Shown here: positions 1 to 27,148 of the stretch, piece after piece
Layout: every line of letters begins with the position of its first letter
How positions within the stretch are numbered: the first letter of the stretch is position 1
NCBI RefSeq assembly: GCF_037975245.1
Contig: NC_092581.1
Span: 3,863,501 to 3,927,500 of the forward strand
Length of the DNA: 64,000 nt
From: Apostichopus japonicus
Taxonomy: Eukaryota; Echinodermata; Holothuroidea; Aspidochirotida; Stichopodidae
Direction of reading: 5' to 3'
Program-made: the position numbers and the translations under genes
The notes under the pieces: generated by a model
The model's input: the letters and a program-made list of their open reading frames with translations, nothing else
Databases searched by the model: none
What the model was told of the DNA's origin: nothing

Positions 1-13043
<13,043 letters not shown>

Positions 13044-13588
13044 CTGGAAATAAATGCAAGTAAGATATTAAGCCGTAGAGGTCAGAAAATGCAATAAATG
13101 AACAAAAACTATATCTGGGGTTGTAGAGGATTGTAGAGGTATTAGAGTATATGTGTCCCACATAATCCTTAGGGTGGGGTCCTATAAATTCTTCATACTT
13201 TTGTTTTACATTATCAGTCACAATACTTTTAGTTTGTTGCTTAATGTTGCTCTTTTAAGAAACAAGAACAAAGGGTTGGGGGTTACGGAATTTAGAGAAA
13301 GTGGAAATAAGCAATGGAAATAAGCAACTGTAAAAAAATAAACGTTATAATAACTAATAAATGACAAATCTGGATACAACATGATGGAGTATTACTCAGA
13401 ACAATAAATAAGGAAATTTATATAGTCTGCCATTATGATGATAAATGTATAATAAATACAGACAATATATTAATTAACACTGTTAACATTTAGAACAATG
13501 ACTTATTCTTTTTCAAGCAACGATTGACGCCTAACGATATGAAAGAAAAGCTGAACAGTATAAACATCAACACGAACGACGTATATAT

Positions 13589-14800
13589 TAGTGTTTACAC
13601 GGGTCCAAAAATCGGGAACCGGGTACCCGACAGCCGTTACCCGTCGGGTATCCGGGTACCCGGGAAAAAAATGTTTCCTCTCGTGTTTCACGATTTTCAA
13701 GAAATTACATATTGGATGCTAATATAAATGAAGTATTTTATCTACTGACAATGTTTTCATGTTCAAAAACGTATGTGTAAGGTAAGGTATAAAATCTTCC
13801 TCAATAATTTCTATTTGCTTTTTTTTCTGTCATAAACTTGTTAATTACTTAATATAATTACTAATTAACATTACTACTAATTAGAAGTAATGTTGTTAAC
13901 ATCGCACTGCCGCCGCTGCTTATGCAGGCTCTCCACGTCTATTGGATCACACCATAAAAATATCCAAGTTAGCTCCTAAACAGTTTTTACTACTACTATC
14001 TATTATGCAGGCCCAGGGTTTGCATTAGCCGCGAGATTACGCGATTCGCGCAATTTGATCGCATTTGAAATACACGATTTGTAAAATGCCACTTACGATT
14101 AATATTTTTTATTTATCCAGTCTATAATCCATAAACCTGTCGTAAAATTCCTTGCCAGCCTTTCCTTCTATGAAATAAACGAATGAATTAACAATCATTT
14201 CTTCCACATGGTAGCCTAACACCACACTAAGTCAATGCATGAGAAATCTAGCTAAACCTAACCATCTTTTTATTCGCTGAAATTGTGACGCAGTTATAAG
14301 ATATCCATGGTACACATTAATTATTGCAGTTACGTTCGACCACGTGGTTGCCTAACACCACACTAAGTCAATGGGGTAATCTAGCATAGCCATTTGTTTA
14401 TTAGCTGAAATTGTGACGCAGTTATATGATAGCTATGGAATAGTTTCGTTATTGCTATTATCTTCAACCACATGGTAGCCTAACACCACACTAAGTCAAT
14501 GGGAAATCTGCCTAACCATCGGTTTGCATTTTTTTTTAAATCACACTACGTAGGATTCAATTATAAATTAGGAACCGGGTAGTATCGCGTCGGGGGGGGG
14601 GGGGGGTGTCTTCGTTATTGCTGTTATCTTCGACCACATATGTTAGCCTAACACCACACTAAGTCAATGGGAAATCTGCCTAACCGTAGGTTTGCAATCT
14701 TTTTTTTTTTAAATCACACTTTGCGTAGGATTCGGGTAATAAATTAGGAACCGGGTAGTATTGCGTCGGGCGGGTACCCGGATAACCCGTGCAAACACTA
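13589..14800. mobile_element. hAT-like nonautonomous element (TAGTGTTTRCACGGGT termini)
   Basis: 1212 bp. Left end TAGTGTTTACACGGGT, right end inverted TAGTGTTTGCACGGGT, both followed by CCGGGTACCCG-type sequence. 8-bp target duplication GTATATAT at 13581-13588 and 14801-14808; the right one merges with a TA repeat, which weakens that point. The interior has an internal tandem repeat and no transposase. Confidence 0.8.
14190..14690. repeat. About 130-bp tandem repeat inside the hAT-like element
   Basis: Four units each containing 'gcctaacaccacactaagtc', at 14215, 14350, 14478 and 14646, followed by 'aatgggaaatctgcc' or close variants. The last two units carry an extra CCGGGTAGTATYGCGTCGGG piece and a poly-G run at 14594. 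Confidence 0.75.
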
Positions 14801-14852
14801 GTATATATATATAAATATATATATATATATTTATTTATATATATATTTATAT

Positions 14853-14901
<49 letters not shown>

Positions 14902-14926
14902 AATATATATATATACTACGATTGCA

Positions 14927-14976
<50 letters not shown>

Positions 14977-14981
14977 TATAT
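14801..14981. repeat. (TA)n-rich microsatellite
   Basis: TATATATAAATA-type simple sequence, interrupted once by 'ctacgattgcaattg'. Open frames of alternating Ile and Tyr across it are artefacts. Confidence 0.95.
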
Positions 14982-17900
14982 GACGATGATATGACTTCAA
15001 TATATGACCTCAACTACCTTTTATGAAATCTCACGAATCAATCAAAGAATATAGTAACATTATAGCTCATTACACAACTTCTACTGTAAACTGTGCAACA
15101 CACATAAGTCAATAGACAGAAAGGAACTACATGGTTCGTATTTATATATTTTTATGTTACTGGTAAAACGAGCAGTCGATATGGTTGGACTTTGTTTTTG
15201 GGGGACGCTTCACGAGGTGATAATGACTATCATGGAGCCGTGACTTAGATTGTTGACCTTATTATCATTGTGATATTTGCATTGTTCTCGATAAGTTGAC
15301 TTAACCCGTACTTTATATCCAACGCATTTATTAGTCTATGTATCAGTGTATATAGACCTACACATAAAATAATAATCATAATGAAAAGAATAAAACATGA
15401 CACTGATGTTTCTCAGGTATAGGTGTACTCTATCCATATAAGTACCTCATTTCTGCTTCTACGTCATTTGATAGAAAGAAGAAAAACAATAACTGTATAA
15501 CATTCATGTTTTTTTATTATATTATTATTAGAATTACTATGAATTCGTTATATCTTTGTTTTTCTTCGATGTACTTTATTAAGTGAATAACAAAAGTAAA
15601 ACTTTCCGCCATCTTTGCTAATTTAAATATCTCCCCCCCAACTTAAAGCCCCCCCCCCCCCTAAAAGGAAAAAGAAAACACACAAATGACCTGGCCTGGT
15701 AAAAAAATAGTTCCGTTCATATAGTCGCGTGCATGCAGCCTGGAGCAAAAAATTCTTGATGATCCTATGTAGCTGACAATGATTATTGAAAGGCCAAGGT
15801 GAAACTACTTTACAAGATCTTTTAAAAACTTAAATCAGGAAGAAAATGAAATCTACTTATAAAAATGACAGTCTAGATGGAAAATTTATTTTTAAACTAA
15901 TGAAAGAAATACTGAGCACTTTGCAATTTGCATCTATCTTATTCCCACATTGCGTTTCTTGAGATATTGACAGTTGAAATTTTAACAGTTTGAATCAACA
16001 GTGAACTTGAAGCAAACAGATGAGATGATATAGTTGCGCACCAAGGGCAAAGTTGTTTCGTTTTTCTTTATTTTTTTAAACTTTTTTTAAAACTTTATTC
16101 TTTTGAGCTAGTTTGATTCCCAAAAGGTTCCATCATATGCTTAGGGTATGCGAATCTATCAATACTGTGTAAGTATATGTTAATGTTTCCCAATTTTGAA
16201 GAAGAACATTGTGTGCACATTTTGAAAACATCAAACATATTTGTCAGTGTGCATCTATGGCATCACATCTGTTTGCTTCAAGTTCACTTTTGATGCTAAA
16301 CAGTATAACATTTCAAAGAAATCAATCAATCAATAAAACTGAACAAAAACAAGGGACACATGGGAATTGAACGCAAATTTCACCAGGAAACAAAGACTTT
16401 CTACTTTTTTCATTTGCTAAAAAGAAATTTCATTTGGTTTATCCCTTAATTTTTTTTCTCTCTTCATAACCGAACAAAAGATAAACAAAGATGAATACAG
16501 ATCAGAGTGTACCTTTTGCAAAAGAAATTATATTGTATCTTATCAGAGGAAGTAGTTTTAACCATTAGGACAGCGCAATGTTTTTCTAAGAAATTAAGGG
16601 GAAAAACAAACACACTCAGATATATACACACATACGCGCATGCAGTACGTGTGGAAACGCGCATAATAATGCTAATATAATATAACCGCTGGCAGTAGTA
16701 GGAAATATGAATGGTTAGCCGATAGCTGATCATTTGGGGTTAGTAGTGAAGATATGGGACATAGTCATCATTACATGGATATTGAACATGAATGGATGTC
16801 AGAGGGGGGGGGGGGGACCACAGGGATACGATGAAGCCTTGCCATTTAAAAATATTCACAACAATACACAGCGTTCGTTGTTTATTGGCCAATGAAAAGC
16901 AGTGTTGCTCGAAAACTCGGAGCACGCTAGAGAATCTGTCGGGCCTGTTACCCATGAGGTTCAATCCCTGTACAACCTTCCTTATATATACACTGAGAAC
17001 TTGCCGCTGTTCTGTAACGTATCGCTTACTTCCTCCGTGGCGGAAGGTAACAGCTGAGGATAGAGGAGTGTGAACAACCAATGGAGAGGAACACGCAGAA
17101 TTTTTACACGACAGACTTCGCGTTAAGAAATTTTTTTAAAGTTTAAGTATACGCTCAGGTCGGGTTCGTGGTCAACGAAATGAAAGCCTTTCATGATCGC
17201 ATGGAAATTTCGATATAAGATATATGGTCTTATTTGCAAAATATGTATGAGAGAAAGATGGTTTACCGTAACTGATATTTGCCCGCTTAGCGTATACGTT
17301 GTGAAAACTAAAAGAGTCCACCATCACATATCGCATGATTTCTTCAGTTATGTTACCTCAGAATAGGCTGAAGCACAGTCAAGCATTAAAGAACACTGGT
17401 CAGATATAGGTCGAAGCAAATCCGTGACTACTCATCTATTCAGTAATGGGGGCTTAATTAATTGGTTTGATAATACATGAAACTATCACAAACAGGCTCG
17501 GGGGCCTAATGTTAGCTATAACTTTGATATTTGGGTTGGACTTAATACACGTATAGGCTTTAAGATAGTTATAGGAATTATATCATTGTTGTAGTTATCC
17601 TAAGTATGCTAAGTGCTATTGTTATGCTTAACTGTTAATTCGAGGAATGTTAACTAGCGGTACTTCATTGTTCGTATTTATTGTCTGTACTGTGTATTAT
17701 CTTCTTGTGTGTCAGTCTATACGATTTTCCGTCGAGAGGCTTTTACAACTCCGATGTGTAGTAACTAAGGCAGCCGTTTTACTCACCTGATGTAACATTG
17801 CCATGGTCATACCAGGGTAAGAGCAGCAGCTCCCTGGTCATACGGTCACATACAGTCACAGTCTCGCCGTACTGTAAATGAGACTGTAGTTGGCTCATAT

Positions 17901-19857
17901 AATCTTTGGTGACTTTTCGTAAAAATAAAGTACATACTTAATAAAGTTATGTAGCACGTATGCAAATCAAATCTGTATTTAGGCTCTGACTTCTGCTTGC
18001 ATGGGTCATACTCTCCGGACCCGGCCAAGTCCCTGCACTGTATCGGGGCGGGGGGGGGGGGGGGGGTGGGCTGCTTTCACCACTACGTTGATTTGAATGG
18101 AACACGCTGCTATTATGTGTGGTTATATATAACCCCCTCTTCATCGCAACACATCTTACACTAATTGTCCCACTTGAAACAAATAGTTACCCCCTTTTTA
18201 TATATATTTATCGGCTTGTGGGGACAACAGGAGTTACGATGGGCCCAACTTTCAAACTTGTTTTTCTTGCAAAAGGTGTAAACAATAGAGTAATAGTATT
18301 CGAATAAAGGGTGGGTCAGATTCATGCATGACCCTTGTTTTCATCAATGCCCCCCCCCACCTCCCCCTTCCCCCAAATCTGTCCGATATGAACAATGTTG
18401 AAGGTAGCTACCAAAGGTAACGTGGGGGGGGGGGGCGTCGGTGTTGCAAATACGTGCGTCATATTAGACACACACTGTTGCATTATACTTACTAAAGTTG
18501 TGAACGATTACGGTAGTTTATAACAAAATTGATTTTGCCAGTAGTTCAACAATCGTATTTTTGCATGCGATTGGACATTATATTTCCTAAATTAATCTTG
18601 TAACCATTCTTGTAAGTCCCCCCAAGAACATCAGATACACATTGTTCTCATTAAAGCAGCGTTTTGTTATAGCACATGAAATATGATTGCAAATCTGTTG
18701 TGATGCATCGAAATTAAAGCATGACATCAAATACATTACTCCCAGCCTTTAAAGCATTTTTTGGCTATTTTCGTGTTATTAATCGAAATATGCAAAAAAT
18801 ATATAAAACTTGAAAGTAAGTGATTAATATTAGGAACGAACAAGAACATTAACTTGTTTATCGGTTTTTATTTTCATTTCTTGATACATCAAATTGCACT
18901 TGAAAAGGTTAAAAAACAATCGTAAAATAGGCATTATTTCTTATCTTTTCTGTTTCCCGCCAACAAAACATTAATATATCATACAAGCGGTTGTACAACC
19001 TATGTTTTCTAACCACCGTGGCTGTATTCTCAGTGAGGAAAACCGTTTTAGCCTTTTGTGTTTGAGACATAATATAGACCTACTTAAGTATCATATAGAA
19101 GTCACGGAGCACAACTACAGACAAAAGCATTTAGCACGGTATGTGTACACGGTAAACAATTCATTACTTATTTCAAAGCGCGACGTGCACCTTTGCACGA
19201 ACACGAACATTCAACGTCAGTGTACTTATAATACAGGTCACAAACTGTATTGCAATAATCTTCTTCATATATCAGAACTGCGGTCACGTGATAACCACGG
19301 TGACATTACGCCTTGCGTCTGATGATGGCGGTATACGCCATATAAAACTCGATTGAAATTCCCTCCCAATATTCTCGGGAAAAGTACCAAAATAAACTGG
19401 ATAATTTATTTCTTCATTCTTCTTAGAACACAAAATAAGATTTATTTTGATCGTGGCTTGAATGTTGAAGTGTATGAATGAAAAAAATATTTTAACCAAT
19501 TCATTTTATCCAAATTCAGCCGGAGAAGAATTAGACAACTGCTTAGGGTATTAACCTCTTGTTCAAACACAGGTCAACAAAACTAAATAAATAAATCAAT
19601 ATATAAATAAATAAATATATAACCAGAGTATATTTAAGCACAGCGTTGCGTTCAAACCTAAAAATAATTCATCATTTGACGCCTATTTTTTTTCTTTCTG
19701 GGTGACGACTTCCAGATCCCCCTACACGGGAGTCGACTTCAACAATCACAGGGTCACCCCTCCTTATAATTCCCTTCATTCGTCTAGTATAGGTTCCTAC
19801 CTTATTCAGTCGGGTGAATTTTAAAATTTGCCTCTTCCCACCCCCACCCCACCCCAC

Positions 19858-19985
19858 CTTTGAAATATTGTGCACTGCTTTGTAATATATTTAAAGATAT
19901 TCCATGGTATTCTTCTACTATATGTCACTATTGGCTTTTCCGTTCCTCCATGTTCTTGCCATCTAATTTCGCGGCGACCAGAACA
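19858..19985 (-). pseudogene. Broken copy of the exon-like segment at 31026
   Basis: Left-block counterpart of 31026-31162. DGKNMEE is still readable, but a one-base loss (GAGGAACGG against GAGGAAACGG) shifts the frame to a TAG within about 10 codons, and the acceptor side has been replaced by unrelated sequence. A donor-like GGTGGGG remains. Confidence 0.4.
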
Positions 19986-22628
19986 AGCACTCTGGACCTT
20001 GGTCGATCTGGCGCCGCACGTGTCAACCCTAACCTGGCCTTGCGACCTGCCCTTAAAATGGTTGAGGAACTAATCGCCAGATTCACCACATTATTCAAGT
20101 GTACGATGCAGATAGTAGTATCATGTCATAACCTTAACAAAACACAATGCAGCAAGGATTGAGCGAAAAGTGTCCTAAACATGGTTGACTTTACAAGGTC
20201 GACAACAGAGAATTTGACTACACAAGGTCGACTATACATATGAAAACATGATATCACAATATCATATATCAATCTAAAAAAAAACGTGTTAAATAACAAA
20301 AGTGGTTCAAGAAATTTAACCACCTTTTTGAGAATATTGTGGAAGTAAAGATATCATTTTTTAATGCCAAAAATCACGGTACCTCATTTAAGTGTTGAAT
20401 AAAGCGTATTTTCAAAGAAATCGTCTCTCCTGAGTTAATCTTGTTTATACCCTGCTTTTCTTCCCTCAGTTGTTCATCTATCGTTTCACTTCATGTTGTT
20501 ATATATGCAAATTCAGTTGCACTGTTTAAATTTGCATTCTATTTGCATATAATAAATACAAGGATAACACTGTGTTTATATTACTGTGTGCAGTGTATCG
20601 CAACGTTTTCTATATATTCACGAGATGTAGGCGAAAATACAGAAGGCACATATAGAGATATATAGTCAGATTTTGGTGACAATTTCTTCCGATGAAACTC
20701 CAAGCCAATTAACATCACTTGTAGCTTTAAGGGATGCCAAAATGGTAAAAAAAGAGTAAATGTGGCCTCTTGTACAAGAACATAACAAGAGGTAGGAATT
20801 TTTTCTTCCAGCCTTTTTTTTTCTAAATGCAGCATAGTTGTCTAACAGTTTACTGTCCGTTATTGACTGCTCTTTATATAGACTTGCATACACTTTACTC
20901 CAATGTAGAAAATGTTGTGTCCCACAAAGTTACCTTAGTCATTATTGCACTCGCAACCCTATGATTTCTTTTAAAGTATTTAAAAAAATATTTAACAAAT
21001 AAAAACGTTTTGAATTGGGAGGAACTTTTAGTTTCAAAACCTTTTTATTTCTATGGTTGCATATTATGTATTGAATGTTGAAACTCATATCATCGACAGC
21101 GATTGTATACCCCAAAATGTTGTAATTTTCATTTTCGGTATGACTTTGTTGGAATTGTGTATTTGCAAAAACAAAAAGAAAGATTTTGAAGGACAAAACA
21201 ACTATTTGAATGACTACTTCAATTTGATAATAAGACAAGGAACAAAAATTTGGGATATAAAACTAGATAGTACAAAGAAGAAGAAGAATGATATTAAAAT
21301 CAATGAATAACACGGGCTAATTATCTAATTCTCACTTCCTCCTAATTCTATAACAGAAGACGTAGGCTGTACGTGACGAAAAAAGTCGAAGCTAATATAC
21401 TCTAGCTGGTATATATGTTCATATGAATACTGTCGGGAAATTATTCAACCACCTATTGTCACACATTATCATGTAATCTCATGTAATCATGTATTCTCTG
21501 CAGATTACAACCTTTTGGAACCTTTAACAAAATAGTCGATGATGGTAAAAGATAATAAGAATGTTACAACATAATGTTTTTATCTTGAGAATGGCGAATA
21601 TATCATAGAGTCTATTTACATTTTGCTTTAGTTCCTTTTTGACGACGTGACGTTTTATAATTATTTATTCATTAACGCATATTTTGAATTTTAGCATTGG
21701 TGCTAAGGTACAGTTCCAATAACTAATTGATAGATATACGTATCTAACGTATAATTGAATATATGGTAAACGTGTATGACAGATTTCTGGTTAGCTATGA
21801 TTCTAGTTGTGAAAATTGTCAAACACTGCAGACAAGATTTTTAACCTTCATACCGGAGAGACGGAATACTGCTAATTTAATCCGCCAGATATTAGTTTAT
21901 GTATGAGTAATGACATCAACCAAATCCCCCCCAAACCCCCTCCCTCAAGCACATACAAGCATGCCATTTGAAAACACAATGAGAGATGTTTGTAGCTTAT
22001 ACGGTATCTCAATATTCACTTATATGGAACGCCAAAAAGACGGCAACTTCAGACGATCTAAAAGTACACGATGATATCTGTTAAATTAAAAGGTCATACT
22101 ATTAATGTTCATAGTGTATTATGAAGTTTATATCATCATCGCTTACTTATATATGATCATCGTTGCTGTCATTTTGGCGTTCCATAGCACACTGCCCGAC
22201 CCAAAACGACCGTCCTAAAAACAGAGAATCGTGGGTGCAGTACTTATACTAGTATACTGCACCCGACGCCTACTACGACAATGAAGATTCAATCAGTTTA
22301 AGCCGACTATAGACGTGATACATCAACCTTCAGAATTCTACCGGAATCTGTCAGTTTTTTGTACACTAACATTTTAAAACAATATATTCTTATTACGTAC
22401 TCACTTTTGATGTCCTGTTTATAAATATTTATATTTTTACTGGAAATAAATAAATGAAAACAAAATGAAATGCGACGGTCGTCTAGTGTGTCACCACTCA
22501 CAACTAAAACTGCCAAGTTTTCAACAAATTTCACCCGTCAGGGATATACTAATTAGTCATGTAAACACTGTAACACAGATAATTAAACAGAACACAGTAG
22601 TTCAGTTAGTGCAGTCATGTTGTGTACG
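19986..22628. other. Spacer between duplicated blocks, no recognised gene
   Basis: AT-rich sequence. Frames at 20581-20893 and 20942-21310 are open but show no motif or convincing splice pair. 21930-21950 is C-rich. Nothing supports a gene here. Confidence 0.4.
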
Positions 22629-22963
22629 CAGGGGGTAGGAAGCTTCCAAAAAGTGTGTGTGGGGGGGGGGCACAACATCAGAGGGGCACTTTCTCATTCC
22701 ACAACCACCACTCGGTATGCTATAAACCGATACACACCGGCCATATAACTTAATATATATATTTGTTAGTATGCTATCAATACTATTATGGTGCACGTGA
22801 ATAATTAAAATAAAATATTAAAATTAAAAAAGGCTTCAGATATCCAAAAGACAGTTCCTCATCAAAGGGGCACATTTTATTTGCCAGTAGGGCACATTTG
22901 CTATTTTGGGAAAAAGTGTGGGGGGCACGAGCCCCCAGTGCCCCCGGCTCCTACCCCCTCCTG
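22629..22963. mobile_element. hAT-like MITE (CAGGGGGTAGGA termini)
   Basis: 335 bp. Left end CAGGGGGTAGGAAGC, right end inverted CAGGAGGGGGTAGGAGCC, with an exact 8-bp target duplication TGTGTACG at 22621-22628 and 22964-22971. Contains a poly-G run and no coding capacity. Confidence 0.82.
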
Positions 22964-23059
22964 TGTGTACGAATATATGGAATCTCAATGACCATCGACA
23001 ACAAGTAACAACCGCCGTTAGGGTGTGGCAGTGCGCAACGTGGCTTTATCTTTGGAGAG

Positions 23060-23300
23060 AATAATAATAACTATAGTCTTATATAGCGCACACTCCAACA
23101 AAAGTTGTTCAATGCGCTTTACGGGTGCTGAATGTACAAATACTAATAGAGTTGAGAGAAAAGAAAAGTTTTAAGACAGCGCTTGAATTGAATAATATCA
23201 TCTAAAGAAACCTAATTTCAACCGGGAAGGAGTTCCATAAACATGGTGCAGCATTCAAAAAGCTACGGTCACCGAACGATCTTGTACGTAACATTGGAAC
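23060..23300 (+). repeat. Interspersed repeat of the 'tatagcgc...aatgcgctttac' type
   Basis: Starts with an AATAATAATAA run and 'cttatatagcgcaca', then 'ttcaatgcgctttacgg', 'ttttaagacagcgcttgaat', 'ggagttccataaa' and 'ctacggtcaccgaacgat'. I recognise this order from dispersed repeats common in invertebrate genomes (LINE- or SINE-linked 3' regions). Boundaries are approximate. Confidence 0.5.
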
Positions 23301-24187
23301 CTGAAGTTGAAATTTATCATGCGAATAATTTCAATTACTTGCCAAATGTACAATGCTTATGACACAGTGACGCAAACTTATTTAACATCACGCCAAATAC
23401 TGTAATAAATACATCTTTTAACACAAAACTCATACATCTTTAACATAAACAGTATCATATAACATTACATATACATTGTTGTTGATATAACTTGGAGAAA
23501 CAAAGAACATGATTGTTGATGCGGTAAAATATATTAAGCTTGATCTAGTATGTACCTATCTCAATTTGCTGTGGTTTATTATAAACTTACAGAGGACTTT
23601 GACTCTTCTGCTGTCGATTACAGAAACAATTTATTTATTGCTATACACAACGGTTATCACATTGTGTTTATCTATATAACTAATTTGCATACAATACAAC
23701 ACAGGCCAGGAAAAATTAATAACTAACGTCCGCACTACAAGAATATCTACCCACATTTTCTAAAGATAAAAGGTATAACGTGGAATTACATTCACATACG
23801 CTAATGTTCGATAAACACGTTTCTTGCATTATTAAACAGTAACTTCGAAACTTGCCAAGAAAGCCATAGCAAAGATTCTAGCTAGTTTCTTACTGAAACC
23901 AATTAATTATAGCATATCTGATCACATTAATAAATTATGGATCAATAAGCCACAATTACTTTTCTTTGCAATGTTGTTTATCCTCAAAGATTGTAAAACT
24001 CCATATTTTCCTATTCCCTACAAATCATTGTTTGTTTTTCTGTTCAGAAACCGAATCCTATTACATAATACTTAATTCTTATACGAAATGTAATATATAG
24101 GTAAATGAAGCGAAATGCATGGTATATATTAACCACTTATGCAAGTTCAATGTTTGACTTTGCCAAAGCGATATTGCTTCGAGTAAG
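23301..24187. other. AT-rich spacer, nothing recognised
   Basis: No open frame above 60 codons and no repeat or motif that I can name. Confidence 0.4.
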
Positions 24188-24520
24188 ATATGTGTATACA
24201 TATATGTTATTCGGTGTTGATACCATGGAGAGAGAGAGGGGAGGGGTGGGATGATACTCTGTTAGAGGGCGCTGTTTCCAGCTCTCTGTGCATCCGTTCA
24301 CTGAATATCATTTCACAACTTACCGTTAAAGCATACACCAAACCTAGCTTATTTGAGTAGATCTGTGTATGTCATTATTCGGTACTGATGCCATGGGGGG
24401 GGGGGGGGGAGGGGTAAACTCTATTAGATGGAACTGTTTTCCAGCTCTCTGTCTAAACCCGTACACTGAATATCAGTTCACAACGTCCTTTTAAAGCATA
24501 TAACACCAAATCTTGTTTAT
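24188..24520. repeat. Direct duplication of about 170 bp, two units
   Basis: Two units sharing 'ttattcggt', 'gataccatgg' or 'gatgccatgg' followed by a purine- or G-rich run, then 'ccagctctctgt', 'actgaatatca' and 'ttaaagcata'. The second unit has a 12-13 bp poly-G run where the first has GAGAGAGAGAGGGGAGGGG. Confidence 0.7.
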
Positions 24521-26863
24521 TTGCTAAATGTTGCTCTTTTAAGAAACAAAAACAAAGGGCGGGGGGTTACGGAATTTAGAGGAAGTGGGAATATGCAATG
24601 TATAAACTGTAAAAATATAAACGTTTCTCGTTGTTCTCGATAAGTTGACTTAACCCGTACTTTATATCCAACGCATTTATTAGTCTATGTATCAGTGTAT
24701 ATAGACCTACACATAAAATAATAATCATAATGAAAAGAATAAAACATGACACTGATGTTTCTCAGGTATAGGTGTACTCTATCCATATAAGTACCTCATT
24801 TCAGCTTCTACGTCATTTGATAGAAAGAAGAAAAACAATAACTGTTTAACATTCATGTTTTTTATTATATTATTATTAGAATTACTATGAATTCGTTATA
24901 TCTTTGTTTTTCTTCGATGTACTTTATTAAGTGAATAACAAAAGTAAAACTTTCCGCCATCTTTGCTAATTTAAATATCTCCCCCCCCCCAACTTAAAGC
25001 CCCCCCCAAAAGGAAAAAGAAAACACACAAATGACCTGGCCTGGTAAAAAAATAGTTCCGTTCATATAGTCGCGTGCATGCAGCCTGGAGCAAAAAATTC
25101 TTGATGATCCTATGTAGCTGACAATGATTATTGAAAGGCCAAGGTGAAACTACTTTACAAGATCTTTTAAAAACTTAAATCAGGAAGAAAATGAAATCTA
25201 CTTATAAAAATGACAGTCTAGATGGAAAATTTATTTTTAAACTAATGAAAGAAATACTGAGCATTTTGCAATTTGCATCTATCTTATTCCCACATTGCGT
25301 TTCTTGAGATATTGACAGTTGAAATTTTAACAGTTTGAATCAACAGTGAACTTGAAGCAAACAGATGAGATGATATAGTTGCGCACCAAGGGCAAAGTTG
25401 TTTCGTTTTTCTTTATTTTTTTAAACTTTTTTTAAAACTTTATTCTTTTGAGCTAGTTTGATTCCCAAAAGGTTCCATCATATGCTTAGGGTATGCGAAT
25501 CTATCAATACTGTGTAAGTATATGTTAATGTTTCCCAATTTTGAAGAAGAACATTGTGTGCACATTTTGAAAACATCAAACATATTTGTCAGTGTGCATC
25601 TATGACATCACATCTGTTTGCTTCAAGTTCACTTTTGATGCTAAACAGTATAACATTTCAAAGAAATCAATCAATCAATAAAACTGAACAAAAACAAGAG
25701 ACACATGGGAATTGAACGCAAATTTCACTGCAGGAAACAAAGACTTTCTACTTCTTTCATTTGCTAAAAAGAAATTTCACTTGGTTTATCCCTTCATTTT
25801 TTTTTCTCTCTTCATAACCGAACAAAAGATAAACAAAGATGAATACAGATCAGAGTGTATACTTTTTTCCTCACCTTTTGCAAAAGAAATTATATTGTAC
25901 CTTAGCAGAGGAAGTAGTTTTAACCATTAGGACAGCGCAATGTTTTTCTAAGAAATTAAGGGGAAAAACAAACACACTCAGATATATACACACATACGCG
26001 CATGCAGTGCGTGTGGAAACGCGCATATCTGAACAATGCTAATATAATATAACCGCTGGCAGCGGTAGGAAATATGAATGGTTAGCCGATAGCTGATCAT
26101 TTGGGGTTAGTAGTGAAGATATGGGACATATGCATCATAACATGGATATTGAACAGGGATGGGTGACAGTGGTAGGGGGGCATCAGAGGTACAGTGAGGC
26201 CATCAGTGGCGGATCCAGGATTTCGCCGAAGGGGGGGGGGCCAGATGGGAAATGCCTAATCGTCGTCCTGGGGGAGGGGTCTAAGGGGAGTGGGTGCCCC
26301 CTCCCCTTTGGAAAATTTCACAAAATATGGAGGTCCTCGGTGCAATCTGGTGCTACTTTTCGTGAAAGTTTTGAGTAAAATTTATTTCCAATAAATCATG
26401 TATTCATGGTTTGCCGGGCATATATTTGCAATTTCGAGCAATGAGCTTTGGGGAGTAGGTGGTGATGCAAACTACTTTTACCAGGCTACTCCAGGCCATT
26501 TCATCTTGGATGCCCCCTTCCAGATGGAGACTATTGATGCAGTCAGAGTGCCCCTCTCACCTTCACTTTATCAGAATGATGGTGTATTCTTTTTGTCAAG
26601 GCCTTTCTCCCAACTCAAACCCCTGTGGGCTACCGGTAGATTTGCAGGATATGCCCACATGTGGACTTAAATAGCATTAGAGGAAGGGGGTGGAAGACTA
26701 ACACGCATCGATGTTTCGGTAATGGTCCACATTGGTGGCTCGGTGCTTATTAGGCCATTTATTAGGTTTCTTGAGGCAGCTGTCATCAGAATCTGGCTTT
26801 TTGTGCCAATCGATGACCGATAACATGTATTGGTATGTAAATTTCTTCTTCATATATCTAGCA

Positions 26864-27095
26864 ACACTCTAAAAACAAATGAGTGGATTTCATTCCATTG
26901 GAGTGATCACTCGGCGCACTTCAAATTAAGAGTGAAATTTAACTCTATTGGAGTTAACCCTCACTCCTAATATGAGTGAATATAACTCTATTAGGAGTTA
27001 AGATTTACTCCAATGGAGTGGAAATTCACTCTTATACCGGAATGTGCTCAGTGATCACTCCCATGGAGTGAAATTCACCTATGTTTTTATCAGTA
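26864..27095. mobile_element. Palindromic MITE nested in the composite insertion
   Basis: About 230 bp with long imperfect inverted ends: AAAAACAAATGAGTGGATTT on the left against AAAAACATAGGTGAATTT inverted on the right, both reaching GAGTGATCACT. The interior repeats GGAGTTAA/TTAACTCC motifs, so most of the element can fold on itself. No clear target duplication. Confidence 0.65.
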
Positions 27096-27117
27096 CAGTA
27101 CAGTGCATATCATCATA

Positions 27118-27148
27118 GACGTACGTACGTACGTACTACGTACGTTCG
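27118..27148. repeat. (ACGT)n simple repeat
   Basis: 'gacgtacgtacgtacgta' and neighbouring ACGT units, about 30 bp, self-complementary. Confidence 0.85.

Larger units (their letters stand above)
13236..19985. repeat. Duplicated block, left member
   Basis: Same-orientation partner of 24520-31156, in pieces: 13236-13345 with 24520-24625, 15282-16800 with 24631-26163, and 16820-19985 with 27712-31156. It begins about 190 bp upstream of the copy B start exon, so it probably contributes to that gene's upstream region. Its own insertion (13345-15281) contains a hAT-like element. Confidence 0.92.

Noticed and set aside
14680-15013. Ile-Tyr repeat frames, also at 53005-53248
   Set aside because: Produced by (TA)n simple sequence.
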